This document shows, one piece after another, positions 43,993 to 51,799 of a stretch of DNA of 64,000 nucleotides. The notes below the pieces were generated by a model that ran no database searches, was not told where the DNA came from, and was given only the letters and a program-made list of their open reading frames with translations. The stretch is taken from positions 1,178,001 to 1,242,000 of the forward strand of contig NZ_JAYERP010000001.1 of assembly GCF_034718895.1 (NCBI RefSeq), given 5' to 3'. The translations under genes were made by a program, and so were the position numbers. The first letter of the stretch is position 1; the number at the start of each line of letters is the position of its first letter. Source of the DNA: Paenibacillus phoenicis (GTDB taxonomy: Bacteria; Bacillota; Bacilli; Paenibacillales; Paenibacillaceae).

Positions 43993-45222
43993 TTACGCCC
44001 AGTTCCCGTTGCGGAATACCGGCTCGATCGTCCCGTCGGCCAGCTCGCCGTCAATGTTGAGCTCGGCGGAGCCGATCATAAAGTCTACATGTGTTAGACT
44101 GACGTTGGCTCCTCTAGCGAGCAGCTCTTCTTTGCTTAGCTTGGCGCCGTTTTCGATATTTACCGGATAAGCGCTGCCCAAGGCGAAATGGCAAGATGCG
44201 TTCTCGTCAATCCCGGTGTTATAAAAGATCCGGTTTAGTCTTGAGATCGGCGAGTCATGCGGCACCAGGGCGATTTCACCGAGATAATTGGCTCCCTCGT
44301 CTGTTTGGAGCAGGTTCTCCATATGCTCCCGTCCGGATTTGGCGTCGAAACTTACGACTTTACCATCCTTGAACGTCAGCGTTAAGCCTTCGACAAGTTG
44401 GCCGTTCAAATTCAGCGGCATTGTGCTGGCTACGGTCCCGTTCACCCCGGTACGGTGCGGCATCGAATAGATTTCCTCCGTCGGCATATTGGCGACAAAA
44501 TAGTTCCCCGCCTCATTGTAATCCCCTCCTCCCAGCCATAGATGGCCTTCGGGTAACTCGACTTGGAGATCGGTGCCCGGTGCGCGGTAATGCAGCTTTT
44601 TGTACCGTTTGGCATTCATATGCCCTTGCCGTTCTTTCAACTGCTGGATATGCTCGTGCCAGGCGGCTATCGGATCCACGCGGTCAACGCGGTTCATTTG
44701 AAAGACGGCTTCCCACATGGCCGGGATCCGCTGTTCTTCGGGCAAATCGGCAAACACTTTGTTTGCCCAAGCTTTCGTTGGTGCTTTGATCAGCGACCAG
44801 GTGATCCGGTTATTGCGTGTTTGGGCGGAATGCTTCTCCCGCGCTTTCGCTGCCGCTTTGACTGCGGTAGACACCTTGGCTGAAGGGATGCCCCGGAACA
44901 GCTCCGGATCCGGTACCTTAATCCGAAGGATCGCGCCGCCTTCCTCTCCGAACTGTTCCGCCATATCCGCGAGCCACTGCGGATAGTAGGACAAGGATTC
45001 GTCCGTGGCATGCTCGTAGCGGATGCGGGTAATTTGCTCGTCTTCCCAGTCGACGTGGACGTATTTGGCTCCGGCGTCGTAGGCTTTGGCCACCAGCAGG
45101 CGGGTGAAGTCCACCGTTTCCAGCGGTGCTGTCAGCATCAGGTTTTGGCCGGGCTGGATATTCACGCCGACCCGGATGACCAATTCGGCGTATTTTTCAA
45201 GAAGTACCTCGAAAGCTTCCAT
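43993..45222 (-). CDS. ampS: M29-family metalloaminopeptidase (AmpS/PepS)
   Basis: A 409-residue aminopeptidase of the thermophilic M29 family, cytoplasmic. Metal-ligand motifs are visible: LPEGHLWLGGGDYNEAGNYFVANMPTEE with the Glu pair near residues 243-268, FDAKSGREHMENLL near 305 (Glu), EIALVPHDSPISRLNRIFYNTGIDENASCHFALG near 330-365 (His, Glu, His) and LTHVDFMIGS near 383 (His, Asp). Length equals that of AmpS of Bacillus. ATG at 45222 has GGAGG nine bases upstream. Possible promoter at 45270-45299. Confidence 0.9.
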   Translation of the reverse strand: MEAFEVLLEKYAELVIRVGVNIQPGQNLMLTAPLETVDFTRLLVAKAYDAGAKYVHVDWEDEQITRIRYEHATDESLSYYPQWLADMAEQFGEEGGAILRIKVPDPELFRGIPSAKVSTAVKAAAKAREKHSAQTRNNRITWSLIKAPTKAWANKVFADLPEEQRIPAMWEAVFQMNRVDRVDPIAAWHEHIQQLKERQGHMNAKRYKKLHYRAPGTDLQVELPEGHLWLGGGDYNEAGNYFVANMPTEEIYSMPHRTGVNGTVASTMPLNLNGQLVEGLTLTFKDGKVVSFDAKSGREHMENLLQTDEGANYLGEIALVPHDSPISRLNRIFYNTGIDENASCHFALGSAYPVNIENGAKLSKEELLARGANVSLTHVDFMIGSAELNIDGELADGTIEPVFRNGNWA

Positions 45223-45269
45223 CAATGTAATCCTCCAGTATGCACAGTTTTTCAAACCAAACAAAACTT

Positions 45270-45299
45270 ATTGTAGCACGAACCGGAGGGGAGTGAAAA
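45270..45299 (-). promoter_or_regulatory. Possible promoter of ampS
   Basis: On the minus strand TTTTCA (45299-45294) and TACAAT (45275-45270) are 18 bases apart, about 50 bases before the ampS start. The rest of 45300-45430 shows nothing I can name. Confidence 0.4.
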
Positions 45300-45565
45300 A
45301 GAAAGAGCCGGAAAACTCAGGGGTTCCATCTTGGATATCCAATGGATTGTGCATGATTTGAGCTTTAGTTTCACATCCTAACCTCATCATTGCTTGAGTC
45401 CAGCGGTATGATGTCAAGCTGTTGATTTAATCGAATTGGAAATTTCCCGTGCCTGTTGAGCGCGGAGTCACGAAAAAAGGGCGCATCAAACCAAACCCAG
45501 CCAAAAACCATGTCAGATACCAGATTTTTACTGGGAATTCGTGAAGGACTAAGGCAAAGGAGGCG

Positions 45566-46810
45566 TTAATCCTTGGCGCTATTCACCTTCCTTCGAGGCG
45601 TGTAGAGTTGGCCGCTGCGTAGCAGCACATCGACCAGACGCACGAGTTTTCTTGCCGTTAAGACGAGGGCGCGTTTGTGTTGATTCTTGGGCACTTCGTG
45701 ATACTTCTTCCGGTAATATTCACCGAATTCTTCATCGCGCATCCTAACCGAGTTGGCAGCTTCAACGAGGTAGTAGCGCAGGAATCGGTTGCCGGATTTG
45801 ATGCGGGCGGTGTCCTCCGCCTCGAAGACGCCGGACTGGTGCCTGCGCCACGTCAGACCCGCGTACTTGGCGACGGCGGCTTGATCCTTGAACCGTTCAA
45901 TATCGCCGAGTTCGCCGAGCAGACCGGCTGCATAGACTTTGCCGATGCCGGGCACTGACAGCAAGCACTGAGCGCCTTGAATGCCGTCGAGGACCCGCTC
46001 GATCGCTTTGTCGAGATCCTTGAGCTGCTTCTGGATGCTGCGGATGGATTCGATGGAGGTGCCGAGCACCAGGTCAATCGAATCCTCCACGACCTTGGAC
46101 AGCCGATAGGAGGCGCGGGCAGCTTGCTGAATGCAGCGGGCGACCCGCTCGGGATCGGGGAAACGATTGCGTCCCTTGTCCCGCAGATAGTCGGCCAGAT
46201 CGGCCACGTCCATCTCGGCGATGTCATCGAGGCTGAACTTCTCGGAGAGCATCTCCATGAGCGCATGGCCAAACACGGAGCTGTCGACCTCGGTTGTAAA
46301 CGCATTGCACTTGTAGAACAGGTTCTGCAAGAAGTACTGCTTCTCGCGAGCCAAGTTATGGACCAAGTGGAAACGCATGCGCGTGAGGCGTTGAAGGGCG
46401 ACATACTGCTCCTGCATGACGATGGTGGTCGTCAGGCGGCCGAAGCGCAGGCGATCCGCAATGACCCAGGCGTCGAGCCGGTCGGTCTTGTCCATATCCG
46501 CATAGGCTTCTCTGAACTTGCTGATGAGCTTGGGGTTCAAGGTGAACACCTTGGCCTTGCGCTCTCGAAGCGCTGGATCCTGATGCAGGTACATGGCAGG
46601 GTGCCAGCTGTAGACGGAAGTGGCTTCCAAGCCGATGTGAATCTCGGTGACGGCCAACTTGTCCGCTGCAGCGACGATTTGGTCACGCAAGTGCGAGGCG
46701 CCATTCAAATTGTTTTTGACGGTGAGTGTCTCAAGCTTGTCACCGTCAGCGTTCATGAAACACGCTTCGAGCTCTTGCGAGCTCACGTCAATACCGACAA
46801 AAAGCTTCAA
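45566..46810 (-). CDS. IS110-family transposase (DEDD recombinase)
   Basis: A 414-residue full-length transposase. The N-terminal RuvC-like domain carries the DEDD residues: Asp in VGIDVSS at 8, Glu in GLEATSVYSW near 62, and the two Asp in MDKTDRLDAWVIADRL near 106-114. The C-terminal Transposase_20 domain has LLSVPGIGKVYAAGLLGELGDI near 285 and the region KYAGLTWRRHQSG...RIKSGNRFLRYYLVEAA near 320-355 with the conserved Ser and helix-hairpin-helix. IS110 enzymes are guided by a bridge RNA encoded in the element's end. The frame is complete and probably active. A strong GAAAGGAGG lies upstream. Confidence 0.93.
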   Translation of the reverse strand: MKLFVGIDVSSQELEACFMNADGDKLETLTVKNNLNGASHLRDQIVAAADKLAVTEIHIGLEATSVYSWHPAMYLHQDPALRERKAKVFTLNPKLISKFREAYADMDKTDRLDAWVIADRLRFGRLTTTIVMQEQYVALQRLTRMRFHLVHNLAREKQYFLQNLFYKCNAFTTEVDSSVFGHALMEMLSEKFSLDDIAEMDVADLADYLRDKGRNRFPDPERVARCIQQAARASYRLSKVVEDSIDLVLGTSIESIRSIQKQLKDLDKAIERVLDGIQGAQCLLSVPGIGKVYAAGLLGELGDIERFKDQAAVAKYAGLTWRRHQSGVFEAEDTARIKSGNRFLRYYLVEAANSVRMRDEEFGEYYRKKYHEVPKNQHKRALVLTARKLVRLVDVLLRSGQLYTPRRKVNSAKD

Positions 46811-47130
46811 GTGAAATTCCTCCTTTCGCTAGGGATTCAGGGAATGGACGCTCCGGGATGCCTCCGGCGCACGCGCAGATCTATCACCCTCGCGTATGAG
46901 GACACACTTCGGGCCATGAGCTGCCCCGGATCTGCTAAAACCGGGCATGGGATGCCGAAGGGAACAGCCAGCGGGTAAGAAGCTCAGACGCGTACCGGAG
47001 AAACAGACTTAAGGAGTAGACGATGCTACTGGAGGCAGAAGGATTTCCCCGAATGGACCCTACGTTCCATTGTCCAGAGGCATACCGGAAAGTCCAGTCC
47101 CTGATAGAATTTTCAAAGAACAAGCTGAAA
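46811..47130 (-). ncRNA. Candidate IS110 bridge-RNA region (left end)
   Basis: The roughly 300 bases upstream of the transposase contain no gene but potential stems, e.g. GCAGATC (46875) with GATCTGC (46929) and AATGGA (47052) with TCCATT (47066). In IS110-subgroup elements the bridge RNA is transcribed from this side in the transposase direction. Loops pairing with target and donor could not be assigned without the empty site. Confidence 0.4.
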
Positions 47131-47143
47131 ATTTGGAGGCTGT

Positions 47144-47169
47144 TTTCCATCCCCCGGGGGGATGGAAAT
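47144..47169. repeat. Near-perfect loopless palindrome before the 89-residue gene
   Basis: TTTCCATCCCCC is followed at once by GGGGGGATGGAAA, one G being extra. It lies 48 bases upstream of the next start codon and may be an operator or the remains of the IS110 target. Confidence 0.6.
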
Positions 47170-47216
47170 GAACCTAAAAGAGCTTTTTAAAGATACTATA
47201 CGAGGAGGAACTGAAC

Positions 47217-47486
47217 ATGGAAAATCCATTTTCCAGCATGCAATCTCAAAATCCGATTTCACTTGCACAGCAGTCGGTTAAAAAAGCGCATCGCGCAGTA
47301 ACCCAAGCTCAGTCGCATCCTCGTGAAGAAACGGTGGAGGGTGCCCGCAATGCGATCGAAAAAGCGGAAAACGCCATCGCCCAAGCCGACGGCCGGATGA
47401 ATCCCGAGCCGATGGAGCGGGCCAAAGAGGATCTAGCCGAGGACCAAGCGGTATTGGCGGAAGTGGAAAACCAATTACATTCTTGA
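47217..47486 (+). CDS. Small helical protein, 89 residues, function unknown
   Basis: Not recognised. It starts with GAGGAGGAACTGAAC before the ATG and is followed by a strong terminator, so it is a real gene. The composition is rich in Ala, Glu, Gln and Asn. Two similar halves are apparent: AQQSVKKAHRAVTQAQSHPREET and ARNAIEKAENAIAQADGRMNPEP both show a helix of alternating Ala/charged residues ended by a turn, with a third helix ERAKEDLAEDQAVLAEVENQL. No signal peptide, Cys or membrane segment. Probably a soluble three-helix protein; a spore or stress function would be a guess. Confidence 0.72.
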   Translation: MENPFSSMQSQNPISLAQQSVKKAHRAVTQAQSHPREETVEGARNAIEKAENAIAQADGRMNPEPMERAKEDLAEDQAVLAEVENQLHS

Positions 47487-47503
47487 AGAACTGGTGTATG
47501 GGA

Positions 47504-47552
47504 AAAAAGCCGGTGGTGTACCCCTGATAAGATGGGGACGGACCGGCTTTTT
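47504..47552. terminator. Strong bidirectional terminator
   Basis: AAAAAGCCGGT (47504-47514) and ACCGGCTTTTT (47542-47552) pair perfectly, with an inner CCCC/GGGG stem. Confidence 0.9.
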
Positions 47553-47614
47553 GGTTGTTATGAAGGGAGGGGGGCGCCCTCCAGCGATAGATGTTTTATC
47601 CCCGAAGCGGAAAA

Positions 47615-47669
47615 CTGTAAAAGTGCAGGTATTTTCGAGAATATCTCGATTTTGCGGGCAAAGCCTGCA
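47615..47669. repeat. REP-like palindromic modules, left part of an array interrupted by an IS
   Basis: CTGTAAAAGTGCAG at 47615-47628 and the beginning of the next module CTGCA at 47665-47669, 50 bases apart, with GCGGGC-AAA-GCCTGC between. The second module is cut in its AAAG loop by the IS element and continues as TACAG at 49318. Confidence 0.75.
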
Positions 47670-47673
47670 AAAG
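47670..47673. other. Target-site duplication AAAG (left copy)
   Basis: AAAG directly before the left 17-bp terminal repeat; the matching copy is 49314-49317. Confidence 0.7.
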
Positions 47674-49313
47674 AAGTCAATTTCATAATTCAATTTATTA
47701 GCTACTGCAGGTAACCAATTTCGAGGTGTACATTTTCAAAAAAAGTTACGCGGCTTGTTTGGTCAAACGGATGTTCATGTTCAAATAATCCAGCGCATAT
47801 TTAGACACATTGTACGCTAGGTAACTTAGTTCGAGATCGACGAACGCACGTTTTTTGAGCCTTCGTGTAGTGCCCATGCCAAAGTATAACTTCAGATATG
47901 CAAAGACGCGTTCAATAGCGGTCCGCTGCTTAAACAATTCGGCAAACTTCTCGCTTCCCCGGCCAGGTGCTGTGTATTTGCGGACGTCGGTTTCTATCCG
48001 GATTTTATACACCTTCTGGCAACCTGTAGCTTGCAGCGGACATTCCTTGCATTCTTTCGGACGGGTAAATTTCACGTTGCCCCCCTTGGGGTCGTAGCTG
48101 TCATAACGGTACGGATGGCCTTGTTCACACAGCGGACGATAATATTTGTCTTCCTTCAAAGGCAGTTTGGTGCGGTGAATTAACGGGATAATCGGAAAAG
48201 CACCTAACTTGCGGATTTGTCGGTATACCGCTTCGCCGTCATAGCCCTTATCAGCCAAAACGTGCTTAACCTGCAGATCCGGAAATCGCTCCTGAAGTCG
48301 CTTCAGCAGCATAATGGCCGGTCTCTGGTCACTGACATGAGCGGAGCAGGTCTCGCCGGCAACAATATATTGGCTTGCCGTGTCGACGAGCAGATTCGCC
48401 TTGTACCCGTACCAGAATTTCACGCGGTGGGTGCCTCGCGGATCGCCTTTTGCGCCAGTGCTTGGGTATTGCGGCATATCGCGGGCGAGTTCTTCGTAAC
48501 TGGCTGGCAACATGTCGGCTACTCCCCGTTCGAAGAAACCAAGCGACGCTTCGTAAGCATCCATTTGCTTCCGCCACTCGTCCCATTCCGCTTTCGGGAT
48601 TCTCCCGCGTTTGGAACGTTTGGGCTTCTCCGGCTTGGCTTCCTGGGACGGCGTGCATGTGTCCGCGGAGAACAAGGCAGGGTCTTCGTCAACGAGAGGG
48701 CTGGAAGAAGTCGTCGTCTTCCCTTCATCCAGCTTCGAATTTCGGTCGAAGGCCTCAATGTGGGACGAATCTATTGCCAGAACCTCACCCGAAAGAAACC
48801 CTGCGGCAATTGCCTGGTCTACCACTGTATCCAGAACGTGTCTCAGTACGCCGCTTTGAGCCAGCCTGGCTACAAGGCGGGAATAGGCGGCTTCACTCGG
48901 TACCCGGTCCGAATCGGTAAAGCGGCATAACCTTCTGAATTCGGAGCTGGTTCGCAGACGCTTGATCAGATCTTTCGTATAGCGGATATGTTCCAGTTTT
49001 CCAATAATGAGGGAATACATCATCGCTCTGGTATTTAAACTTTCGGAGCGGCCGCGGGTACTTTTTTTGCTAACGGCATGCAGGATGATCCCCATGGGGA
49101 CGTGTTCCAGAATGGCACTGTATTTTGCCTCATCCGCCATTCCCATTAATTCCTCGAAGGAAAATAGCTCTGCTTGTTGAATACCATACATGGGAGTACT
49201 CCTTTCTCGTGGTTGGTGTGGTAACCTTTACTTCGAGATTTTGGGGAGGTACTCCTTTTTTACATGCTGAAAAACCTTATCCCACAAGGGGTTACAAATT
49301 ATGAAATTGACTT
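47674..49313 (-). mobile_element. IS1182-like DDE insertion sequence, 1640 bp, complete
   Basis: Bounded by perfect 17-bp inverted repeats AAGTCAATTTCATAATT (47674-47690) and its complement (49297-49313), flanked by the direct repeat AAAG, and containing one transposase. Removing the element and one AAAG restores the palindrome CTGCA-AAAG-TACAG. Confidence 0.8.
47746..49191 (-). CDS. DDE transposase, IS1182/IS4-like
   Basis: A 481-residue transposase with an N-terminal DUF772-type domain (about residues 1-120, AYSRLVARLAQSG near its end) and a DDE domain. The catalytic residues are Asp in VLAIDSSHIEAFD near 142, Asp in VLADKGYDG near 318 and Glu in QRTAIERVFAYLK near 433. A zinc-knuckle-like CKECPLQATGC near 385 is typical of the IS1182 group. 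The long insertion between first and second Asp has a Lys/Pro-rich stretch. Frame complete, so probably functional. Family name less certain than the DDE call. Confidence 0.88.
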   Translation of the reverse strand: MYGIQQAELFSFEELMGMADEAKYSAILEHVPMGIILHAVSKKSTRGRSESLNTRAMMYSLIIGKLEHIRYTKDLIKRLRTSSEFRRLCRFTDSDRVPSEAAYSRLVARLAQSGVLRHVLDTVVDQAIAAGFLSGEVLAIDSSHIEAFDRNSKLDEGKTTTSSSPLVDEDPALFSADTCTPSQEAKPEKPKRSKRGRIPKAEWDEWRKQMDAYEASLGFFERGVADMLPASYEELARDMPQYPSTGAKGDPRGTHRVKFWYGYKANLLVDTASQYIVAGETCSAHVSDQRPAIMLLKRLQERFPDLQVKHVLADKGYDGEAVYRQIRKLGAFPIIPLIHRTKLPLKEDKYYRPLCEQGHPYRYDSYDPKGGNVKFTRPKECKECPLQATGCQKVYKIRIETDVRKYTAPGRGSEKFAELFKQRTAIERVFAYLKLYFGMGTTRRLKKRAFVDLELSYLAYNVSKYALDYLNMNIRLTKQAA

Positions 49314-49317
49314 AAAG
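49314..49317. other. Target-site duplication AAAG (right copy)
   Basis: AAAG directly after the right 17-bp terminal repeat; pairs with 47670-47673. Confidence 0.7.
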
Positions 49318-49436
49318 TACAGTTATTTTTCGCGATATTGCTCAGATTGGGGAATTTGGCGCAAAAAGCCTGCACTTTTGCAGGAATTTCTGAGGCAACG
49401 GCGATTTGCCCCTATAAAAACTGTATTTTTGCAGTT
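49318..49436. repeat. REP-like palindromic modules, right part of the interrupted array
   Basis: After the remnant TACAG, modules CTGCACTTTTGCAG (49370-49383) and CTGTATTTTTGCAG (49421-49434) follow. Counting from the reconstructed interrupted module the starts are 61 and 51 bases apart, as in the array at 25.0-25.2 kb (62 and 52). The spacer TTATTTTTCGCGATATTG resembles the corresponding spacer there. Confidence 0.8.
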
Positions 49437-49543
49437 ATATGATGAGTAAGTGCGTGAATAATTGAGTCGAGTGGGGTCGTGCGATCATATTATAATTTAC
49501 GTAATAAATATTATGTTTACTAATGGTGATTGCCGTACTATAC

Positions 49544-49634
49544 CTAATCGAACACAGTATGTGCTAGAAACAGCGTATGACTAGAAACAGCCTATGTCTT
49601 ATAAACAACCCATGTCCTAGAAACAACCTAACTC
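49544..49634. repeat. Degenerate tandem repeat, four to five units of 17-18 bp
   Basis: Units CTAGAAACAGCGTATGA (49564), CTAGAAACAGCCTATGTC (49581), TTATAAACAACCCATGTC (49599) and CTAGAAACAACCTAACTC (49617), with a weaker copy before. It lies upstream of the AraC gene. The stretch 49437-49543 between it and the palindromes is AT-rich and otherwise featureless. Confidence 0.75.
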
Positions 49635-49699
49635 GATGATATAATCTAATTCAAATAGATTAGATTACCGAAATTGAAGCGAGTAAAGAGGGATGGATC

Positions 49700-50554
49700 A
49701 TGGGAGCGATTTTTCATTATAATCCGGATCGGCCGTTTCGCGAGTCACCGGACTTGTATTTGTGTTATTGGGGAAAAGAACGGTGCGCTCCGCTTCATTC
49801 CTTTGGCCCGGGTGTCCGTGATATCTACAAAATTCACTTTATCCATTCAGGACGAGGGATTGTGAAAGTTGAGGGAGAAACCTTCGAGCTGACCGGCGGG
49901 CAAGCTTTTCTCGCTTATCCTGAACGGGTCATCTTCTATCAAGCGGATGAGGTGGACCCTTGGACGTATTCCTGGATCGGCTTCAACGGGGAACAGGTGG
50001 CGGAGATTTTAAGCCGTACCCGGTTGACCCCGGCATCGCCTGTATTTCCCATGGATACGCATTTGATGCCGCAACTGTATGAGTTGCTTAACGAAGCAGA
50101 GGAATCGAATACGACGCGCGATTTGCGCCTGCAAACGTTGCTGTATGAGTTTATGACCCTGCTGGTGGAGCTTGTCCCTGCATCAGGGGATGCGGATTCG
50201 ACAAGGACGCAAGCCAAGGATGCGTACATTCATCGTTGCCTTGATTTTCTGCACAGTCATTATAGTGAGGAAATGAGCGTCGGCCAGCTGGCTGCGATCG
50301 TCGGTCTGGATCGGAAATACTTATCGTCTTTATTTAAGCGGGCTACCGGAATGCCGCCTCAGCAATACTTGCTGAAGTATCGAATGGAGAAAGCCTGCGC
50401 CCTGCTGCGCAACGGTCATTATTCCATCGCGGAAGTGGCGCGTTCTGTGGGTTATCAGGATGCTTTATTGTTCTCCAAAATGTTCAAAAAAACGGTAGGC
50501 ACCTCGCCTTCCGACTACCGCGAGCAATGGCAAAAATCAGACATTATGCCATAG
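49700..50554 (+). CDS. AraC-family regulator with cupin-type sensor
   Basis: A 284-residue regulator. The N-terminal part (about residues 10-150) has the beta-barrel pattern of the AraC-binding cupin domain (YKIHFIHSGRGIVKVEGETFELTGGQAFLAYPERV), suited to bind a sugar. The C-terminal 100 residues hold two helix-turn-helix motifs (VGQLAAIVGLDRKYLSSLFKRATG and IAEVARSVGYQDALLFSKMFKK). It is of the MsmR/RhaS type that controls sugar genes. A GAGGGATGG ribosome site precedes the ATG. The gene 80 bases downstream, an aldo/keto reductase, is a plausible target. Confidence 0.87.
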   Translation: MGAIFHYNPDRPFRESPDLYLCYWGKERCAPLHSFGPGVRDIYKIHFIHSGRGIVKVEGETFELTGGQAFLAYPERVIFYQADEVDPWTYSWIGFNGEQVAEILSRTRLTPASPVFPMDTHLMPQLYELLNEAEESNTTRDLRLQTLLYEFMTLLVELVPASGDADSTRTQAKDAYIHRCLDFLHSHYSEEMSVGQLAAIVGLDRKYLSSLFKRATGMPPQQYLLKYRMEKACALLRNGHYSIAEVARSVGYQDALLFSKMFKKTVGTSPSDYREQWQKSDIMP

Positions 50555-50635
50555 AGATCATCCATGCTGATATAGGTAAGTCGCTCCCCGTGCATTATAT
50601 TGGACATATATAGACTGAAGGAGGGACAAGCATTA

Positions 50636-51625
50636 ATGTATCAAGCAGCTGATAATCGATACGAAACGATGACATACCACCGTTCGGGCCGGAGTGGGTT
50701 GAAACTTCCAGCCATTTCACTGGGCCTATGGCATAATTTTGGGGGCATCGATGTGCTCGAGAATGGGCGCGCCATGTTGCGCAGAGCCTTCGACCTCGGG
50801 ATCACCCATTTCGATTTAGCGAACAACTATGGACCGCCGCCAGGCTCGGCCGAGGAAGCGTTCGGACGGGTGCTGCGTGAAGATCTGCGTCCGTATCGCG
50901 ATGAGCTGATCATCTCGACGAAAGCGGGATATTATATGTGGCCGGGGCCGTATGGGGAATGGGGATCCAAAAAATATCTGGTCTCAAGTCTCGATCAAAG
51001 CCTGAAGCGAATGGGGCTGGAGTATGTGGATATTTTCTATCATCATCGTCCCGATCCGGACACGCCGCTGGAAGAAACGATGGCCGCGCTTGATCTCATC
51101 GTACGACAAGGGAAAGCACTGTATGTGGGGTTGTCCAACTATCGTCCGGAAGAGACGCGCGAAGCGTCCCGAATCTTAAAACAGCTGGGCACCCCGGCGG
51201 TGATTCATCAGCCGAACTATTCGATGATGAACCGCTGGATCGAAGAAGGGTTACTGGATGTCTTGGAGGAAGAAGGCATCGGCTCGATCGTGTTCTCCCC
51301 GCTGGAGAAAGGCATCCTGACCGACCGCTACCTGAACGGAATCGCCCCGGATTCCCGCGCTGCCGGTCCTAGCGTGTTCCTTCGTCCGGAGGACGTAAAC
51401 GAAGAGCGAATTGCCAAAGTCAAGCAGCTGAACGAACTGGCCGCCGCAAGAGGGCAGAAGCTCTCGCAAATGGCCTTGGCCTGGGTGCTGCGAGACGGTA
51501 GAGTGACATCCGCACTGATCGGCGCCAGCAAAGTCAGCCAAATCGAGGATGCGGTTGGCGCATTGGCGAATCGGTCGTTTACTCAAGAGGAGTTGCGCAA
51601 GATCGACGAAATTTTAGGTTTTTAA
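50636..51625 (+). CDS. Aldo/keto reductase, YghZ (AKR14) type
   Basis: A 329-residue NADPH-dependent oxidoreductase resembling YghZ/Gpr, which reduces L-glyceraldehyde 3-phosphate and methylglyoxal. The barrel shows GLWHNFGG, the Asp/Tyr region HFDLANNYGPPPGSAEEAFG near residue 55, ISTKAGYYMWPGPYGEWGSKKYL near 88 with the catalytic Lys, and the HHRPDPDTPLEETMAALDLIVRQGKALYVGLSNY stretch near 132 with the catalytic-region His. The C-terminal SALIGASKVSQIEDAV binds NADPH. ATG at 50636 follows GAAGGAGGG; the longer frame from 50600 lacks a ribosome site. Confidence 0.88.
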   Translation: MYQAADNRYETMTYHRSGRSGLKLPAISLGLWHNFGGIDVLENGRAMLRRAFDLGITHFDLANNYGPPPGSAEEAFGRVLREDLRPYRDELIISTKAGYYMWPGPYGEWGSKKYLVSSLDQSLKRMGLEYVDIFYHHRPDPDTPLEETMAALDLIVRQGKALYVGLSNYRPEETREASRILKQLGTPAVIHQPNYSMMNRWIEEGLLDVLEEEGIGSIVFSPLEKGILTDRYLNGIAPDSRAAGPSVFLRPEDVNEERIAKVKQLNELAAARGQKLSQMALAWVLRDGRVTSALIGASKVSQIEDAVGALANRSFTQEELRKIDEILGF

Positions 51626-51638
51626 ATCATTTTCGCAG

Positions 51639-51675
51639 GCGTCGCCCGAAGGACTTTCGGGACGGCGCTTTTTTC
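51639..51675 (+). terminator. Rho-independent terminator of the aldo/keto reductase gene
   Basis: GCGTCGCCCGAA and TTCGGGACGGCGC pair with one bulge, followed by TTTTTTC. Confidence 0.8.
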
Positions 51676-51799
51676 TACTAAATTTCCCCGCCGTATTGAG
51701 CTTTACCCTGCTTAACCAGTATAATAGGTCGAGTGTACCCTTTGATAACCATCCGAATGTTTTTAACCATAATTCATATAGAAAAGGTGTTAAATCTCC

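Larger units (their letters stand above)
45440..47130 (-). mobile_element. IS110-family insertion sequence (ends approximate)
   Basis: One intact IS110-type transposase with about 130 bases of non-coding DNA after it and about 300 before it. IS110 elements usually lack clear terminal inverted repeats, so the ends are estimates; I saw no target duplication. Confidence 0.55.

Noticed and set aside
45977..46978. 333-codon plus-strand frame across the IS110 transposase
   Set aside because: Antisense to an intact DEDD transposase; composition is a codon-bias shadow.
48217..48930. 237-codon plus-strand frame opposite the DDE transposase
   Set aside because: Antisense shadow; the minus-strand frame has the full DDE triad.
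49674..49865. Small frame of 63 codons at the start of the AraC gene
   Set aside because: It overlaps the AraC start in another frame, and the ribosome site fits the AraC ATG at 49700.
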